Made by a program: the position numbers and the translations under genes | In this document: positions 4,870 through 6,316 of the stretch, in pieces | Numbering within the stretch: position 1 is the stretch's first letter | Layout of the letters: each line of letters begins with the position of its first letter | Notes under the pieces: model-generated | The model's input: only the letters and a program-made list of their open reading frames with translations | Database searches by the model: none | Told to the model about the DNA's origin: nothing | NCBI GenBank assembly: GCA_947483545.1 | Contig: CANKNP010000299.1 | Span: 1-6,316 of the forward strand | Source: Deltaproteobacteria bacterium | GTDB taxonomy: Bacteria > Myxococcota > UBA796 > SXON01 | Direction of reading: 5' to 3' | DNA length: 6,316 nt

Positions 4870-5918
4870 ACTGGTCGGGAAAGGCGCTGGGCGGGCTCTT
4901 TGGTGCGCTGGTGGGCGGGCCGGTGGGGGCGGGCGTGGGGGCTGCAGTGGGGCATTACCTGGGGGACGCCTCGCGAAAGTCCCACCCGCTGGAGCTGCAG
5001 ACGCTGAAGTGGACCCACCACGCCTTTCGGAGCGCGGGGCCCGGCGTGATGCTCTGCCCGGTCTGGCAGGCGCGGGGCCTGAAGGACGTGGATGTCACCG
5101 TGCGGCTCGACGCCGCGGGGGTGTGCCAGACGGTCGTGGTCGGGCCCGAGCACCCGGCCGAGGAGATCGAGGCGCCCGAGGTCTTCGTGCCCTACTCCGC
5201 GTTCGGCGCGGCGGACGCGGCGGACGTGTCCGTCCGCCTCCGATCTGCACGCGGGGACGCGGATCAGGACACCTTCCGGATCCCGATGCCCGTCGGCGCC
5301 CGTCGGCTCGGCAACAACGGCCCTGCGCGGGTCGTGATGGCGCTCGTTGCGTGCGCCCGCGCCGGGGGGCGGGATCTCGGCGCCGAGGACCGCGCCTACA
5401 TCCGGCTGCGCTTTCACGAGGCGCACCCGCTGGACGTCGGCGGGGATCGCTGGCTTACGTCCTGGCTCGACGAGCTGGCCAGCGCCGAGATGAGCCGGCT
5501 CGCCCCGAAGCACGTCGCCAGGCGGCTCGCCGTCCACGCGGATGCGACGGCCTGCGCGCGGGTGCTGACCTGGCTGATGCACGGCACCCGGGCGAGCTGG
5601 CCGGGCGCCGAAGCGGAGCAGTACATCGGCGATCTGGCGGAGGCGCTGGGCATCCAGGCCCGGCTGGACGCGCTCTGGAACGAGGTGCTTGCGGAGCCAG
5701 ATCCCGTCGCGGTCGGCAAGGCCGCCGCCGTGCTCGGGGTGAGGGTGGACGCGGATTGGGAGGACGCGCGAAAGGCCTACCGGGCGCTGGTGCGCGAGTG
5801 GCATCCGGATCGGGCGCGCAGCGCGGACGAAGCCGCCGAGTTGACCGCGCGCACGTCGGCGATCAATGCGGCGTGGGCGGTGTTTGCGTCGTGTCGGAGG
5901 GTGGAGGCGGAGGGGTAG
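4866..5918 (+). CDS. DjlA-like membrane-anchored J-domain co-chaperone with TerB-like domain
   Basis: The protein has 350 residues from a GTG at 4866, whose bases overlap the queD stop (GTGA). This start is chosen because it begins exactly at the DjlA-like N-terminus (VNWSGKALGGLFGALVGG). Residues 5-33 form a Gly-rich membrane segment with several small-residue repeats. Residues 42-142 are a predicted beta-rich region with VDVTVRLD and DVSVRLRS strands, which I do not recognise. Residues 150-275 look like a helical TerB-type domain. Residues 283-343 are a J domain with HPD at 313-315 in YRALVREWHPDRA, the motif that stimulates DnaK ATPase. DjlA has the same anchor-TerB-J order but is about 270 residues and lacks the beta region. 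Its 3' end overlaps the convergent membrane-protein gene by 56 bp. A DnaK-partner role in the envelope follows from the family; the client is unknown. Confidence 0.82.
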   Translation: MNWSGKALGGLFGALVGGPVGAGVGAAVGHYLGDASRKSHPLELQTLKWTHHAFRSAGPGVMLCPVWQARGLKDVDVTVRLDAAGVCQTVVVGPEHPAEEIEAPEVFVPYSAFGAADAADVSVRLRSARGDADQDTFRIPMPVGARRLGNNGPARVVMALVACARAGGRDLGAEDRAYIRLRFHEAHPLDVGGDRWLTSWLDELASAEMSRLAPKHVARRLAVHADATACARVLTWLMHGTRASWPGAEAEQYIGDLAEALGIQARLDALWNEVLAEPDPVAVGKAAAVLGVRVDADWEDARKAYRALVREWHPDRARSADEAAELTARTSAINAAWAVFASCRRVEAEG

Positions 5919-6316
5919 GAGCGTACAGTTCCCGCACCGGCGGCTCCGATTTGACCTCGCGCGCCTGCCGCTCCAAACCGAAGAAGTACGCTCCGAGCAC
6001 GGCGATCACCAGCGACGAGGACACGGCCGCTTCATAGTGCAGCCCCTGGTGCGAGAGCGCCCGGCCGACGACGTCCGAGGCGAGGATCGCGATGAGCAGG
6101 CCTGTCGTCAACGCCTTCATCGACAGGAGATCCGCCTTGCTCTGTCGGTCGTCGCTGTCCTCTTTGGAGTCGCGGATGTAGCGCCCAAGGCTCAACGGCA
6201 GGAGAAACGGCAGCGGCGCAAGAAACAGCAGCTCCACCCCTCGAATGCAGGCCGCGAGGACCGCCGCTGTGGGTTCAACGGTCGCGTCCACCCCGGCAAG
6301 CCCGAAATAACCGGCG
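5863..6316 (-). CDS. Multi-pass membrane protein with Pro-rich tail, probably 5'-partial
   Basis: The frame is open from the window edge to a TGA at 5865..5863. A GTG at 6291..6289 would give 142 residues but has no Shine-Dalgarno. Eight hydrophobic or small residues (AGYFGLAG) precede it in frame, so the true start may lie outside the window. Numbered from that GTG, membrane segments are likely at 18-36 (VELLFLAPLPFLLPLSLG), 58-79 and 86-106. Between the first two is a charged loop (YIRDSKEDSDDRQSKAD). The last 22 residues are Pro/Thr-rich. The part past the final membrane segment overlaps the J-domain gene in antisense over 56 bp and may be a recent extension. I do not recognise the family. 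Confidence 0.65.
   Translation of the reverse strand, partial: AGYFGLAGVDATVEPTAAVLAACIRGVELLFLAPLPFLLPLSLGRYIRDSKEDSDDRQSKADLLSMKALTTGLLIAILASDVVGRALSHQGLHYEAAVSSSLVIAVLGAYFFGLERQAREVKSEPPVRELYAPTPPPPPSDTTQTPPTPH

Noticed and set aside
4704..5804. Long minus-strand open frame opposite the end of queD and the J-domain gene
   Set aside because: Its product is Pro/Arg/His-rich low complexity, and the plus strand encodes recognisable QueD, anchor, TerB-like and J-domain sequence.
5009..6037. Plus-strand frame overlapping the J-domain gene
   Set aside because: It gives an Arg/Gly-rich composition typical of an out-of-frame reading of GC-rich coding DNA, and no motif was seen.
1..6316. CRISPR array, tRNA, rRNA, insertion sequence or phage genes
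   Set aside because: No regularly spaced repeats, no recognisable tRNA or rRNA sequence, no terminal inverted repeats and no transposase or integrase motif were seen on either strand.

Overview
This is a GC-rich window (roughly two thirds G+C or more by eye) from a Gram-negative bacterium. The grounds are a lipoprotein signal, Tad-pilus proteins, a membrane-anchored DjlA-type co-chaperone, and GTG/TTG starts beside ATG. A myxobacterium or related 'deltaproteobacterial' lineage fits best, but no marker gene settles this.

Layout. Positions 1-47 (minus) hold the first 15 codons of a divergent secreted protein or lipoprotein with a good ribosome binding site and an extended -10 promoter. On the plus strand, 169-477 encodes a small protein with a Lys/Ala-rich tail and a C-terminal DUF2934 motif. 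It runs directly into a lipoprotein of unknown function (480-1136). A promoter-like sequence then precedes a tight tadG-tadE-tadE cluster (1200/1218-3150). This encodes one TadG-like protein and two TadE-like pseudopilins, each pseudopilin with a prepilin-peptidase G/E motif. The tad genes meet the minus-strand pterin gene tail to tail across about 120 bp containing strong GC hairpins.

The central region is pterin/queuosine biosynthesis. The minus-strand gene 3274-4368 is a complete FolE2 (GTP cyclohydrolase IB) with a Cro/CI (XRE)-type helix-turn-helix domain at its C-terminus, in one uninterrupted frame. Divergent from it, 51 bp away, is a 6-pyruvoyl-tetrahydropterin synthase / QueD-family gene (4420-4869). 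FolE2 makes dihydroneopterin triphosphate, which is the QueD-family substrate, so the pair carries two consecutive steps. The short shared region contains a GTTGTCAAC palindrome that overlaps a perfect minus-strand TTGACA. An enzyme with its own DNA-binding domain, sitting beside the next gene of its pathway, suggests a self-regulating enzyme-repressor. This is the most notable observation in the window, and the regulatory role is inference.

The queD stop overlaps the GTG start of a DjlA-like co-chaperone (4866-5918). Its parts are a Gly-rich membrane anchor, an unusual beta-rich region, a TerB-like helical region and a C-terminal J domain with HPD. Its 3' end overlaps by 56 bp the convergent 3' end of a minus-strand membrane protein with a Pro-rich tail, which is probably cut off by the window edge at 6316.

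No tRNA, rRNA, insertion sequence, CRISPR array or prophage gene was seen, and no gene-free stretch exceeds 300 bases.
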